64,000 bases of DNA from Cristatella mucedo (Eukaryota > Bryozoa > Phylactolaemata > Cristatellidae). Positions 24,196 to 42,596 of this stretch are shown here, piece by piece (the stretch's first letter is position 1; each line of letters opens with the position of its first letter). Both the position numbers and the translations under genes were made by a program. The stretch covers positions 1,981,001-2,045,000 of the forward strand of contig WPIO01000063.1 of NCBI GenBank assembly GCA_009760855.2. Direction: 5' to 3'. Below the pieces are notes generated by a model. It was not told the DNA's origin, did no database searches, and saw only the letters and a list, made by a program, of their open reading frames with translations.

Positions 24196-24970
24196 CTTCC
24201 CTCGCTCTGCAACCTCCGGTCCGAGCAGAGCGGTCCTCACAAAATGACTGGTAGGCAGCGATGGTGCGACGCCTGACGGCAGCCGCCTTCTGCACTTCAG
24301 GTACAAGTGGAGCGACAAGGTGCTTCGCTACGTCGCCAGCAAGGTGACCTCGGGCACTGGTGCTGCTCGCGGCGGCACTGGCGGCGCTCCGCCGCGCACC
24401 CCGAGCAGCATCCCGGCGTGGTACTACTCGGCGCCACCGCACTACTTTACGCCGCCGTACCTCACGGCCACGCCCGAGGTCACCTACCACTACCTGACCC
24501 CTCGCGACAAGTTTCTCGTTTTGGCCAGCGACGGCCTGTGGGACGCGCTGCCATCCGATGCGCGCGTCGTGCAGCTGGTCGGTGACCATATGGAGGGACA
24601 GCAGACGGTCGAGGAGTTCAAGATGCCTCGCAGGCGTGACGTCACGCTCGGCGAGCTGAGCGACATGCTCACCGTGCGCCGGCAGGGCATCTGCAAGCGG
24701 GCCGAGGACGCCAACGCGGCCACGCACCTGATGCGTAACGCCCTCGGCAGCAGCAGCAGCTCAGCGCCTCCGCCTCGGCAGCAGCAGTCGGCGAACTCGG
24801 CCGGCGCCAGTGGCGGCGCTGCCGTTAGCGGCAGCAGCGGCATCGTGCACGCCAAGCTGTCGTTCATGCTGTCGCTGCCGCAGCCATACGTGCGCATGTA
24901 CAGGGACGACATCACGATAACCGTGATCTACTTTAACGGCGACTATCTCAGGACGTGCCCTGCTGCCTAA
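17151..24970 (+). CDS. PDP1: Pyruvate dehydrogenase phosphatase catalytic subunit, mitochondrial
   Basis: This PP2C-family Mg2+-dependent phosphatase dephosphorylates and reactivates the E1 component of pyruvate dehydrogenase in the mitochondrial matrix. Coding exons are 17151-17829, 19787-20042 and 24301-24970 (TAA), in phase. They give 534 residues, against about 537 in vertebrate PDP1. The N-terminus is Arg-rich with few acidic residues for about 30 positions, as in a matrix targeting peptide. Family motifs are [10 protein letters not shown] (E82, D83), FGVFDGHAG (D102-G106), [13 protein letters not shown] in exon 2, [15 protein letters not shown], then LASDGLWD (D389) and YRDDITI near the C-terminus. 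The metal-binding acidic residues of PP2C enzymes are therefore present. Odd points are a Gly/Thr/Pro insert after residue 328 and a Ser/Gln/Gly low-complexity stretch where vertebrates have a short non-repetitive linker. As I recall, the vertebrate coding region lies in one exon; here two introns split it. PDP2 is an equally fitting ortholog name. A poly(A) signal follows at 25433. Confidence 0.95.
18790..18875 (-). mobile_element. LINE-B/SINE 3' tail remnant
   Basis: The sequence reads TGAATAAAACATTTGTATAG, then CTCTGTAAGAGGACTAACTC, then GCATTTTACATATGCTG. It is the reverse complement of the recurrent tail motif. Confidence 0.6.
18965..19135 (-). mobile_element. tRNA-derived SINE-1, near full length
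   Basis: On the minus strand the head has a tRNA-like box A region (CACTAGGTAAGGC) and a box B (GGTTCGATTCC) about 40 bases apart. The body reads GGGCGATCCTTTATCG and CTGCAAGCGGTGGTGATAGC, then AAGGCTCTTCTGTCGC. The copy at 37.15-37.32 kb is clearly the same element, with scattered differences. The tRNA-like head ends in a body unrelated to tRNA, so this is a SINE and not a tRNA gene. Confidence 0.8.
19166..19348. repeat. (CA)n microsatellite, compound and imperfect
   Basis: ACAC-rich sequence with interspersed CACACG and CATG variants surrounds a pure core at about 19240-19278. It lies in PDP intron 1. Confidence 0.95.
20336..20442. repeat. (TGTC)n/(CT)n compound microsatellite
   Basis: A TCTGTCTGTC run passes through CGTCCGTCC into a pure CT run of about 50 bases. 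Confidence 0.95.
21535..21800 (-). mobile_element. LINE family A 3' end
   Basis: CTCCATAAAGCCACAAGGAC and the following GTGGGTGTAACGC are the reverse complement of the family A 3' end at 13.85 kb. The homology continues through CCACAGTCGGTAGCAGGAGA, which corresponds to the end of the reverse transcriptase C-terminal domain. The copy is non-coding and 5'-truncated. Confidence 0.75.
21812..21928. repeat. (TGTC)n/(CT)n compound microsatellite
   Basis: A TCTGTCTG run leads into a pure CT run (about 21855-21928), directly adjoining the truncated LINE-A end. Confidence 0.95.
23480..24118 (+). mobile_element. LINE family B 3' fragment
   Basis: About 23550-23660 carries [19 protein letters not shown] and [12 protein letters not shown]-like segments in broken frames. 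About 23900-24060 matches the family B 3' UTR (repeated GCATGCTGCCACTAACCA-like pieces). The end is the AAAGGGCTCTTTATC tail plus (ATT)n at 24095-24120. Confidence 0.8.
24095..24193. repeat. (ATT)n followed by (CT)n
   Basis: The LINE-B 3' terminal ATT repeat passes directly into a CT run of about 70 bases. The CT run ends about 105 bases before the PDP exon 3 acceptor. Confidence 0.95.
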
Positions 24971-25432
24971 TGGCACACGGCCTCTGGGTGCTGACCAGTT
25001 GTCTTCCCTCTCCAGCCACATTTGGTGGCTTATGGGCCCCCCGGCCCCCATTCTGTTTATTGTGATCATGCTTAAGCCTTGTTTTTTGCCATGACTGCCG
25101 CTGCATTAGCAAAAGTTAAAAGTTGTCACGCTTGCTCGTGCAGTCGAGTCGTGCAGCATTGAAATATGGCCGCTCAGTGTGTGCATGCAGCTTAGCTGCT
25201 GGCGTCGCGCCGTTAGCGAGTGGCCAGTAATGCTCAGCCCTGGTGTCGGTGCGGTGCAATGTCGATGTCGGTGGGTCGGCATCAAGAGCGTCCATCAATC
25301 GTATGCGTGCTGCTGAGTCGAAGCAACGTGATTTATTACATTTTGACTGGGATTCTTGCATGTACATTAATCGGTTGCTACTCTTAAAATTATAAGCTTA
25401 CACTCAGGGGCAATGTTGTCTTTTGTCTAAGA

Positions 25433-25438
25433 AATAAA
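25433..25438 (+). terminator. Candidate poly(A) signal of PDP
   Basis: An AATAAA hexamer lies about 460 bases after the PDP stop codon. It is the first canonical signal seen on this strand downstream of the gene; use is inferred. Confidence 0.45.
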
Positions 25439-25439
25439 T

Positions 25440-27384
25440 GACGATCGAGTTTTCGTTGCTCGAGCCGCCAGTATACCGAAGCACAGGCGGCGCTGCAGTG
25501 ACAGCGAGCTGTAGGAGGGGCAGAAGGGGATTGCTGTTGCCCGCAGCTATTGCTCTCACGACGACATACGAAAGAGCGAGAGGTCGGTGAGCCAAGAAGC
25601 TTCCGGTTCCCTTGTCTGCCGACCTTCGTGCGCTGCTCGTGGTCTCGTGATCATTTGCAGCATTTCTTCTTGCGTTCGAACACGCTCCCGGCGTTCTTCT
25701 GGAGTGCTGCAATGGCAATGCCGCTGCTCGTGACAGCCGCAGCATGCCGCTGCGCTGCTAGATTGCCGGCGCACAAAATCGCCGGCCCATCGGCTGCATC
25801 GACGCTGAAGAGCAAGCAAAGTGCAGGCGGCCGCTGAGAGTGCAATGCTGGACGCGCGACAGCTGAGCCGGATGTCGCGTGGCCAAGAAAGTATTGTCAA
25901 AAAAAGACCTCACGAAAGATTGCCGTCGATGCAGCATCAGTCCACTCGATTAGCCTGGGCACGCTGAGGTACGAGCTGCCGTGCAGCCAGCCAGCCTGCC
26001 TGCCTGCCTGCTTGTTTTTGACGTTGGGAGTTTCATTGAAACAGTGTATCCTGCGAGTGCTGCAAGTCAGGCTGGCTGGTGGTACTGGCTCCGGTGGCCC
26101 ACGAATGATCCTCAACCAATCGTCCTCAACCAGCATCGAATTGCAAAAGGCGGCGAGTTGGATGCAGCTCGGCATCGCTCTGCGAGCTGCTGGGGGCCGT
26201 GCAAGGTCAAAACGAACACGTTCGTGCAACTGCTCGCCTTTAGGAAAGTGACTTTAGGAAAAAAAGCCTGCCTTTAGGAAAGTGACTAGCGGCTGCACCA
26301 CCATCATCTAATAAATAGTGTTGGGATGCTTTCGAAGCTGCACCGACCCTTAGCCCCGGCCTTGCTTACATTCCAAATTATGCAGTTCATAAGATTCCCT
26401 CGTTTGTGTGTGGTGAGCAATTGACTACTGGTAAAGGCCAGGTAAACGCATGCATGGTACACGTTTGCAATGTACACCTGTCAACCTTTAGTATTCCAAG
26501 CTCAGACCTCGTTTGGCTCGACCAACGAGCTCGTGTCTATAGTGACTACTTGATAATATCCGCTTGCACTGAGGTCTTTACTTACACGATGATAATGATA
26601 TCGAGTACGAATAGTTCTTAGTTGGCATATCGCCCGTAGCAAAATTGGTCTATCCGTCTCTATTCCGGCGACTTACAACTCTCCGAGTAAGAGAGTTCAC
26701 TCACAAGCCTCCCGCCACCAGAGTGCGCTTCGGGCACCCAATCCTTGCGCCGTTCGGTCGGCTTGCAGGCAGCCAGCTTGCCGTAGAGGGCCTTGCCAGG
26801 TAGCCTCTGTGACGTTCAGATGCCAAGCCAGCAATGCCGTGCAATTGTAGCTGCCCCACGTCTGCTTCCACCAACGGTAGAGACCCGTTGGTGGCAACCT
26901 CCTCCTGCTCTCGGTGGCAGCGGCTGCGCCTTGGCAGCTTAGCTGTCCGTCGCAGCTGCTGCCACTGCTCCACGGCGCAGGTACCGACTGTGGCTGCCAC
27001 CTGCTTTCTGTCCTTGGCAGCTGAGGCGAGAGGGAGTGCGCCAGCAGCTCCGCTACGCTCGTGACGGCAGGCGAGCCCTCGGTGGCGGCAGCGCCGTGCC
27101 TCGAGGCGGAGAAGACGACTCACTGTTCGTCGAACGTGTGCCGAAAGGCTCACCGAGGCGTTTTGGTCGAGGCTCTTCCGTGTGTGAGCAAGCTTAGGGG
27201 TAGAGTCCCAACAGGTCGTGGGAGTGTTTGTTTTCTTTTTACGCGGCTGCCCTCCTCGGACGACTCTTGCCTGCCTACCTACCGCTTCGCTTGCCAACGT
27301 GCGTAGCGAAAGGCTTCTTGGATAGGCACCCTGTAATCGTGCAGGGGGGAGAGGGGTCGGGTCTGATTCCTCGGCTCCAGCTTG
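25440..27384. other. Spacer between the convergent PDP and Rab genes
   Basis: The 3' UTR of the Rab gene presumably occupies part of this. A short direct repeat, GCCTTTAGGAAAGTGACT, occurs twice near 26236 and 26270. A 198-codon minus-strand open frame (26701-27297) has no recognisable domain and lies in GC-rich sequence, so it is not called as a gene. Confidence 0.5.
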
Positions 27385-32729
<5,345 letters not shown>

Positions 32730-35390
32730 TGTGACCCCGGCGGACAGGTGCACCACGAGACATGGGGCAGAAGCTAGCCGCCGGATGTTAATCGGTAACC
32801 TGGTGCTACCGGAAGTGACGCTTCCTTGCTGCAATCGCTGACCTTCATGCGTGGGTCAAGCTGCATTGATGTTAGGTCCTGCGTTCCTCAATCTCCACGA
32901 CATACATACAGGTAGCTTCTAGAAAAATCATGTTCACTTAGTAGGTTATAGTTTATAAAATATACTATAAATTTAATAAAAATGTCATGCTAATAACTCA
33001 GCATTTCCTTTCTCACCCCTGCCCTCTTCGGTAAAGTCCCCAGCTCCGTTTCCGGTGCCGAATATCTTCAGCCGCAGTGAATGTAGCATGGATTAGTATT
33101 CGATATGTAGAGGATCAGCATGAATAATTTAAACTAATATTTTTGCCGATTCTAAATAGAAATTTCAAGTGTTTGGCACTCTCGTGTTACCTTAAATACT
33201 CGCTGACCTTTGGCTTTACAATCCTCTCCTCTCTTTGGCGAGCGACTTTTATCTCGTTACTCAGCCCTGATGTGGTAATCATTAGTACTTACTTGCATGT
33301 TATTACTAAACGGTAAATGACGGCTAAATAACACACTAAAGCTATAGATTGTGCTCTCTCACGACCACTCCCGCAGCACGGTCCGATCGGTAGGCTTTCC
33401 AGTTCCGAATCATTTCCCGGTAGCAACCTGTCGCCTCTGCTACCGCGGCTTTCGGTTTCTAAGCGGATGCAAACCAAAATCTTGGCCCGATCGACAAAGC
33501 TCGCTCGGCTGAGCTCCTAAACAGTGAAACGAGGTGTGTTGTTTCAGCTTGAACTTTGACCGCAGAAAAATGATTCCGAAGCTCCCGAATAATAAGGACC
33601 GGGAGCCGGTTATGTCATAATCCGTGGTCGGGCGGTATAAAAGCGCGTCGTAGAATAGGCAGGGAGTTGGTACAAATCGAGGTGCTGAGCCAGGCGTGAG
33701 TTCCGCCGAGGCTTGGCGCCGGTCGGCAGTTCAGCGGCCATCTGGGCGCAGCACGACAAATGCCGTGCACCGCGGCTCGCGCGGTAGACACTCGCAACCC
33801 TTCGTCGCTGTCAAATTGACTTCGCTATGCTATGGATGTAGATGCGTTATCTTAAGTCACGGGGAGGCGCGCGCTCTTCGTTGCTTCCGTAGTGCGCTCT
33901 GGTCGGCGCACCTGCTAGCTGCGGTTCAGGGCTTTAGCTGGGTTCAAGGTTCAAGGTCGGCGCACCTGCGCGATGCACTGGTGCCACACCTACAAGTCGC
34001 GCTAGCCGCGCTTCAACGTTCAGGGCTTTGCCGTTCGCTTTGTCGCGCTTCGGCAAGGACGAGCGCCGTTACGAGCGCTGCTTTTTCGGCCAAGTTATTT
34101 CCGGACGTAATTAAAACGAAACAGAAATATTTCCAAAAAACGAGTCCACTGTGAATTTGAAACGAGGACCTTGAACATCTGCGATTGGTCACTGAGACAA
34201 GGCTGAGAAAAATGTACGTGCGCAGTACTCGTCAATCTCGCCTCCTAAAGCAAATGCGCAGGTGCATCTGTTGAACCAGCCTACGGCAACTGACTAGGCA
34301 TACTACCTTATGCTGGAAGACTGCTGCTGGCTAAGGTGGCTCTTCCACAGTAGAGCCGGCCGTAGACCGGATTGAAAGACTAGGTAAGACCCTCTAATGT
34401 TTCTTACCCCTTATCCCAGAGAGAACCGGCGAAGTTCATAGCACTTAGCTCCAAATGCGACAATATTCTGCCTATAATACGATTCAGGCAAAATGAATAT
34501 TACAGTTGATCGCCTGAGAGGCTCTCCAGATTAGCCATATGATTGCCATAATATCTTTCAAAACTTCATATACGGACGGGTAGACGGGACGTACGGACAC
34601 TTGCTGGATGTACACGCAGGGCCCGTATCTACCTTACAATAAAGTAGGTTTGTTTGTTAGTTAGCCCGCATGTTCTTAATCGTAGATCGAGTCCTTGGTG
34701 TTCCATTTAGAGTACCACCGCGACGGTTACAGAGATGGTGAATTTGAAAAAAAGGAGAGATCATGTGATAATTTGCATACGTAGCCCCAGCAGCACTCTC
34801 ATAGTTGACACCGAACACTGAAATGCTAGAACTTCACTGGACTACGAATTTATAAAGGGTTTTTCAAAGGCTGGCCATTTCGTTCTAGCAGCTTACGCCG
34901 TCTGCACTACGACCCCATTTCCTGTCGCCCGAATTGATGACCGGCGCTTTCACTTGGACCAGCTGAGCTGGCGTATTGGAAATTGGAAAGTTGCTGCCCG
35001 AGTGAGCGTGAGCCACCGGAAGTCGTGCTGCGCCTGCGAGCCTGGTGAGCGATAGGCGTACATCGATAGAATTAGAATTAGGATTAGAAGCCCGCGATTC
35101 TTCACGCGTGGATACTAAATAGTCATGGATTATGAATACATTTCACAACATTATATTTACACGTTTGTTCGCTTTATAAAAAATTATCATTAATTAGAAT
35201 TTGTGATAATTTTTTAATTTTCCACTTTTATGCAGATTTTGCTGTAGAAGTATGGTAGTATGGCTCTACGGTATAGCTGACTTGAATGAAATACAATTTG
35301 AATTAAGTATTAGAACCAGAAAACCTTGAGATAAATGAGGTCTCCGTCATGAAATGCTGAGCAACCTAAACTGACGGGGTGGATCAATCG
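32730..35390. other. Proximal half of the Rab-RPL23A spacer
   Basis: The Rab promoter and 5' UTR should lie just above 32729 but have no clear core motif. A TATA-box promoter candidate for + strand transcription lies at 33636. Near 33901-34030 short direct repeats occur (GGTCGGCGCACCTGC twice, GTTCAGGGCTTT twice). About 34.2-35.4 kb shows nothing I recognise. Confidence 0.5.
33636..33643 (+). promoter_or_regulatory. Candidate TATA box with a donor-like site downstream
   Basis: TATAAAAG sits in a GC-rich context (GGCGG before, CGCGTCG after). The expected start site is near 33666. A GTGAGT donor consensus occurs at 33696, so a short noncoding first exon is conceivable. The next + strand gene, RPL23A, has its own start 9 kb away. 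Confidence 0.4.
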
Positions 35391-35399
35391 AGCTACTAA

Positions 35400-35740
35400 G
35401 CCAAAAACCGTTCTGGTTAATGGAAAAATAGCAATCATGAAAAACTTGTCTACGGTCCCAGAGAACTAAATGTGTACGAGGAAATTGGTCAGTGATAACT
35501 TGTCCAATTTCTGCACGCATAAGCCGACCAAGCAAATTGACGAGGGTGAAGCAAACGCTGATGAGCGGGTGGATTCTTAGCTTCTTTTCAAGCATCGTCG
35601 CCATGTCAGGAGATGTTCGTCGTGTCAGTCGTTAGTGAGGTCCAGACTTTGGGAGTAGGAGCTGAAAGCATGGTCTCCAGATGATTTTGGATTCAGAAAG
35701 ATGAGGTATATGACCCCAAGTAAACTCGGAGTTATTCGTA
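35400..35740 (-). mobile_element. LINE family B fragment
   Basis: The minus strand has broken frames matching the RT C-terminal end (GDHAFSSYSPKVWTSL, then KKLRIHPLI). It has no 3' tail in the usual position and is heavily diverged. Confidence 0.6.
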
Positions 35741-36029
35741 CACTACCAGTATACAATCGATGAAGCGTTCGTGGCTTGAGTGATGGGGTGGGGCAACCAA
35801 AATTAATACCTATTCAAATCATTCGCACGGTCCATTATACTTTGTGCGGACTCACTAGCCATTTCTATTATTGTTATGTCGTTCCTGTACACCGCCGAAG
35901 CTAGTAGATAGTAAACTGCTTTTGTTAGCCCGGATGAGAAACATAATATTCCGTTACACATTTCCCAGTCAATGGAGGATTTAGCCTTCAGACCGACGGT
36001 ATTGCAGTCGTTATCACAGCCGTTGTCTC

Positions 36030-36160
36030 ATTCTTGGTTATTAGTTATTAGTCTCATTATTGGTCATTAGTTATAAGTTATTAGTCTCATTCTTGGTTAT
36101 TAGTTATTAGTCTCATTCTTGGTTATTAGTTATTAGTTATTAGTCTCATTCTTGGTTGCT
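36030..36160. repeat. Imperfect tandem repeat
   Basis: About four copies of a roughly 26-base unit built on TCTCATTCTTGGTTATTAGT, with internal duplication of TTATTAG. Confidence 0.85.
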
Positions 36161-36390
36161 GTAAGGCTCTCGCGAAACTCTAGTTTTGCTTTCTGCTTCT
36201 CGACGATCACTATTTTTCTACTGCTTACTTATTCTTGTGCACATATAATCGATATATTATATGACGATCTCCAATAACTTTTTCCATAATACGAAGACAA
36301 AGTGGGTGCTACTATTCGTCTAACACATTTAAATAGTGAGATTTTCAGTAACCTTTCTCGTGGCTACCAATGCCTGGTTGCCTAATACAT

Positions 36391-36625
36391 CTCCGCCTGT
36401 AACTCCACAAAGCCACAAATACTAAGTGGGCGTTACTCGCGAGAGTTTTCTATAGCACGATCAAATCCTAAGCGGTTTCGGTAAGCATTCTGGAGCTAAC
36501 AGACAAAAAGAAAATGGGAAGCATAGCTGAGTCGGGAGGGCAGTCGAGGAAGCCAGTATCATGGAAGTAGCAGCTCAGGATGGCTGGAAATGTTGCACCG
36601 CAGTCGGCAGCAGGAGAGAAGATGT
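36391..36625 (-). mobile_element. LINE family A 3' end
   Basis: AACTCCACAAAGCCACAAAT and GTGGGCGTTACTCGCG mirror the family A 3' end. The homology runs on to GCACCGCAGTCGGCAGCAGG, as in the copy at 21.5 kb. Confidence 0.7.
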
Positions 36626-36661
36626 AATTGTGTAAGAATCGCTGAAGTGAGTTCTATAGTC

Positions 36662-36730
36662 TATTAATATGATAATAATAATGCATTTGATATTTCTCTT
36701 TCTAGGCACTTTACCTTTGTCTAGGACCTA
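36662..36730 (-). mobile_element. LINE-B/SINE 3' tail remnant
   Basis: AATATGATAATAATAATGCA is followed by TATTTCTCTTTCTAGGCAC, which is the minus-strand tail motif. Confidence 0.6.
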
Positions 36731-37144
36731 CAGAGCAAAATCTGTATCGTCAACGCTCTTTAAGATGAGTTGGTCTTAGAGATTGAACGGCTAATTTATA
36801 CTCCATAGAGGACCTGAGGGCAAGAGGAGGCTGAAACTGGCGCAGCAGCTCAGCCATGCATGAAAGAGTCAAGCCGTCGCAGACCTTGTGGGCCCGCTTA
36901 AGAGCTTTACTCTATATCTGTTGAGCAAACTGAAGCCATCAAAGTTATAGAGCGATTATAGAGGTAGACATGTATCACCACAACCCGGTCATGCGCTTCT
37001 GCTCATACAAGCGCCTAACATCAATTATAAAAATAAACATGGGCAACAGTCTGAACTGCAACCAGCAGTAACAAAGAGGAACAAAACAACGACAATTCAA
37101 TTACTAACCATTCTTTCGTGCTTCTTTTTCAGCAAATATAAAAA

Positions 37145-37320
37145 GATAGTAGGTGATTTAACAGCCTCTTTTGTATAGAGACAGAAGAGCCTTTACGGGT
37201 ATCGCCACCGCTTGCAGTGGCGATAAAGGATCGCCCACCACAGGACTCGAACCCCATCACCTCGGTCTCGAGGTCGTGCAACGAAACAGCCTTACCTAGT
37301 GAGCCACCACGGCTCACCAT
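37145..37320 (-). mobile_element. tRNA-derived SINE-1, near full length
   Basis: On the minus strand: GGTGGCTCACTAGGTAAGGC as box A region, GGGTTCGAGTCCTG as box B, then GGGCGATCCTTTATCGCC, GCAAGCGGTGGCGATACC and AAAGGCTCTTCTGTC. It is the same element as at 18.97-19.13 kb. Confidence 0.8.
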
Positions 37321-37380
37321 GTAAAGTGCCTAGAAAGAAATTGAGTTCTCTCCTGGGTGCTATATAAAATATATCATAAT
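37320..37380 (+). mobile_element. LINE-B type 3' tail remnant
   Basis: TGTAAAGTGCCTAGAAAGAA is followed by GAGTTCTCTCCTGGGTGC and TATATAAAATATATC. It abuts the SINE-1 head in the opposite orientation. Confidence 0.65.
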
Positions 37381-37394
37381 TACTATAACTACTA

Positions 37395-39640
37395 ATAAGG
37401 CCGTATCCAACTGTAATTATGTAGGGTGGCGTTAGGCCGGACTGGACAGTGCTGGCTAGGGTCTATCTTGCACAAAGGCCGAATATTGCCGACCTCTGGG
37501 CTAGTGGATGAGACCGGATTTCCAGACGACACGGATTGAACACGACTGGGCAAGTACGATTTAAACAACGCCAGTGCCTCTTCTTCCAGACCGATCGTTG
37601 CTGTCAATTGTTAACGTAGGATATTGTGATCAATAGTGTCGAAGGCAGCCGATCGATTCAGCAGGGCTAGGGCAGTGACACTTCCATCGTCATTGCTGCA
37701 TACGATGTCCTTGGCTAAACGGTGGAGAGCAGTTTCAGTCGAGTGCAGTCGCTTGAATCCCGACTGAAATTGTTCTTAGGGTTTATTTTTTTCCTTACTT
37801 GTGCTTGTCGCGTTACTGTGGCTCCGGCGGTGAGTTCTTGTGTTTGTCTCACAGAGGCACCGGCGCGAACGTGCGGAGCAGTCAACGAGACTCTCCGTTT
37901 ATTGCTCTCTCGCGTACCTACAAGAGCTCAGAATCACCGCAGTTGGGGCAATGCAGCTGCTGCGGCGGGCAACATCCTCTACATCAAAGGCCGGACGCTG
38001 CGCCGAGTCAACTGCCCAACCGGCGGCAGGAAGTGGGGCTTACATTAGTGGCCGGTCGGACGATGCTCTCTAATTACAACTGCAGCAGCAGAGTCACACA
38101 ACACGTTACGAGCTGCTTAGCGACAATCTTTTCAAGAATGGTTAACATAAATGAAGAAGAGAAACTGGGCGGTAGTTTCTTAGGACCTCTGAATCTAATC
38201 GAGGCTTTTTAAGTACCGGTTGAACAGTGGCCAATTTGAACTACTTGGGTACAGCCCCGTTATCCAGAGAAGCATTACAAATTTCAGCTATTCTAAGTTT
38301 GTTTACCGACGAAGGTCACAGAGGGGACGATATGCGGTCTTGGTGAGGCAATGTCATTTTATGGAACTTTATGAAGGTAGCCACATCACAATCAGAAAGC
38401 TATGAAAATCTTTTGAGGAAGGTCACAGGTTGCGACTCAACAATCGCCTTAGTCGGAGGGGGCTTGGCTGAGGCGCGCTCGAGTGCAATCTTTTCAACGA
38501 AGAAAGCTGAAGACTTGTCGGCCGAGCCCTTAATATCTGAGGAGTAATACCCGACAGAGCTGGCCAGAAAATCGTTCACCATCATATAAAGTTGAAAGTT
38601 GATTTTGGTCCGACTGGCATGACTTCAGTTTTCGAGTGAAAAAAAAAGAAGCCCTGGCTGTCTAAGCTTCCAGGTGTAGAGTCATAGGAAATCTTTGAAA
38701 TTGGCTGGATCGCTATCAGATCCGTTTTTCTTAAAGCGGCGTTCAAGCCACCGCTTAACACGGCACATCTTTAAAGTTTTTTTTGTAAATTGAAAGGAAT
38801 CTCCGCGGCTCTGTACGCGGACAGAATGTACGCGTGAGTATGCTCGTCATGGGCACTTCCAAGTTTTGTTCACTCATCAGTGAGCTTATCGAGGCTGTCG
38901 GCCGAGTCTGGGTGCAGACGAAGAAGATTTGCATCATAGACAGATTCAAAAATTTCTTTGGGTCAATACTTTCTAAGTTACGTCGCTGGACAAAGTCAAA
39001 TTTAGACACTGCACCTATAGCGGAACAGGAACTGTAAATGAGACTGAGCAATGATCCGAGATGGTCAGCGGGCACACAGCAAGGTTAGTGGGACGTACAT
39101 CATTAGTGATAACGAGATGTGGCATATGGCCACCTACGTGAGTGGTATGAGTAACGCTTTCGTACCAATCCTAAGTTCTCCAGACAGTCGAGGAATGAGC
39201 GGACCTAGCCGTTGCTAGGGTTGTCACCGTGAATGTTAAAGTTTCCTTCAGTCAATAAAGGCCTTTGCAGACAAATATTTTAATGCGGAACTCTGAAAAC
39301 TGCTCCGTAAACAAAGCTAGACAGTCGGACGGAGGTTGGTAGATCACGACTGTGAGAGACGTGGTCTTAGAAGGTGAACTAATAGCAACTAATTCAAACG
39401 ATGGCCCATGAAGGAAATTTATTCATTGGCCCGACAAAATTATGTTGCCTCGTCTTAAAATTATTGATAACATCCCTCCGTAGAGACACGTTGAAGGTAC
39501 ACACGGACAGGGGAGGACCACTTTCGGATTCGGAGGAAGGGACCACTGCTTGGAGATAACTGCAAAAAGCGGAAGTTACACTTTAGGTTATCCAGCAGAT
39601 TTTAGCAAATTACGCGATAAACAGACGAGTAAATCGCCAG
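37395..39640 (-). mobile_element. LINE family A, internal copy with endonuclease and RT parts
   Basis: On the minus strand the order is: endonuclease remains at 39.5-39.06 kb (FNIHGDNPSNG, HLVITNDVRPTNLAVCP), linker at 38.6-38.1 kb (FFVEKIALERASAKPP, ESQPVTFLKRFS), then ILEKIVAKQL, RT block 37.77-37.6 kb (FQSGFKRLHSTETALHRL, SAAFDTIDHN) and LFKSYLPSRVQSVSS. It is cut at both ends and has many stops. Compared with the copy at 11-14 kb, a stretch of about 330 bp of unrelated sequence replaces about 35 bp of the element near 37.78-38.11 kb. Confidence 0.8.
37780..38107. other. Foreign insert within the LINE family A copy
   Basis: LINE homology stops after the segment for IVAKQL and resumes at FQSGFKR. 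The intervening roughly 330 bases are GC-rich, unlike the element. They hold an open + strand stretch with GNAAAAAGNILYIKGRTLRR and PTGGRKWG. I do not recognise the source. No clear target-site duplication or poly(A) was seen. Confidence 0.55.
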
Positions 39641-39694
39641 TCTTGATAAAATCATTTATGTCGGAATAATTAATAGCCATTTAAGTGAATGTAA

Positions 39695-39810
39695 TTTCAT
39701 AAAATATTAATAACACATCTGTATAGCACCTTTAAGAGAACTAAATCTACTTCTTGGCACTTTAAATCTGCTGTAAAGGAAGCGTATCAATTGGTTGCTG
39801 GTAACAGTAT
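39695..39810 (-). mobile_element. LINE-B/SINE 3' tail remnant
   Basis: TAATAACACATCTGTATAGC is followed by CTTTAAGAGAACTAAATC and TTGGCACTTTAAATCTGCTG. Confidence 0.7.
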
Positions 39811-42570
<2,760 letters not shown>

Positions 42571-42579
42571 ACCCGTCCA

Positions 42580-42589
42580 TTTCCTTTTT
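42580..42589 (+). promoter_or_regulatory. Candidate 5' TOP pyrimidine tract of RPL23A
   Basis: TTTCCTTTTT lies 8-17 bases before the ATG. Ribosomal protein mRNAs of animals typically begin with C plus a pyrimidine tract, so transcription may start at a C near 42578 or 42583. There is no TATA box nearby, as is usual for this class. Confidence 0.45.
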
Positions 42590-42596
42590 GTTAAAC

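Larger units (their letters stand above)
20043..24300. other. PDP intron 2
   Basis: This 4.26 kb intron has a GTGACT donor and a TGCACTTCAG acceptor. It holds a TGTC/CT array, the 3' end of LINE family A on the minus strand, a further TGTC/CT array, a LINE family B fragment ending in (ATT)n, and another CT array. About 22.0-23.4 kb shows nothing I recognise beyond T- and G-rich DNA. Confidence 0.75.

Noticed and set aside
24071-24727. 218-codon minus-strand frame
   Set aside because: Antisense shadow of PDP exon 3, extended by the CT array.
26701-27297. 198-codon minus-strand frame as a gene or Rab exon
   Set aside because: GC-rich, no domain, no in-phase link to the Rab exons; probably 3' UTR or spacer.
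33696-34154. 152-codon plus-strand frame after the TATA box
   Set aside because: Begins at GTG within a donor consensus, low-complexity composition, no homolog recognised. Kept only as part of the promoter finding.
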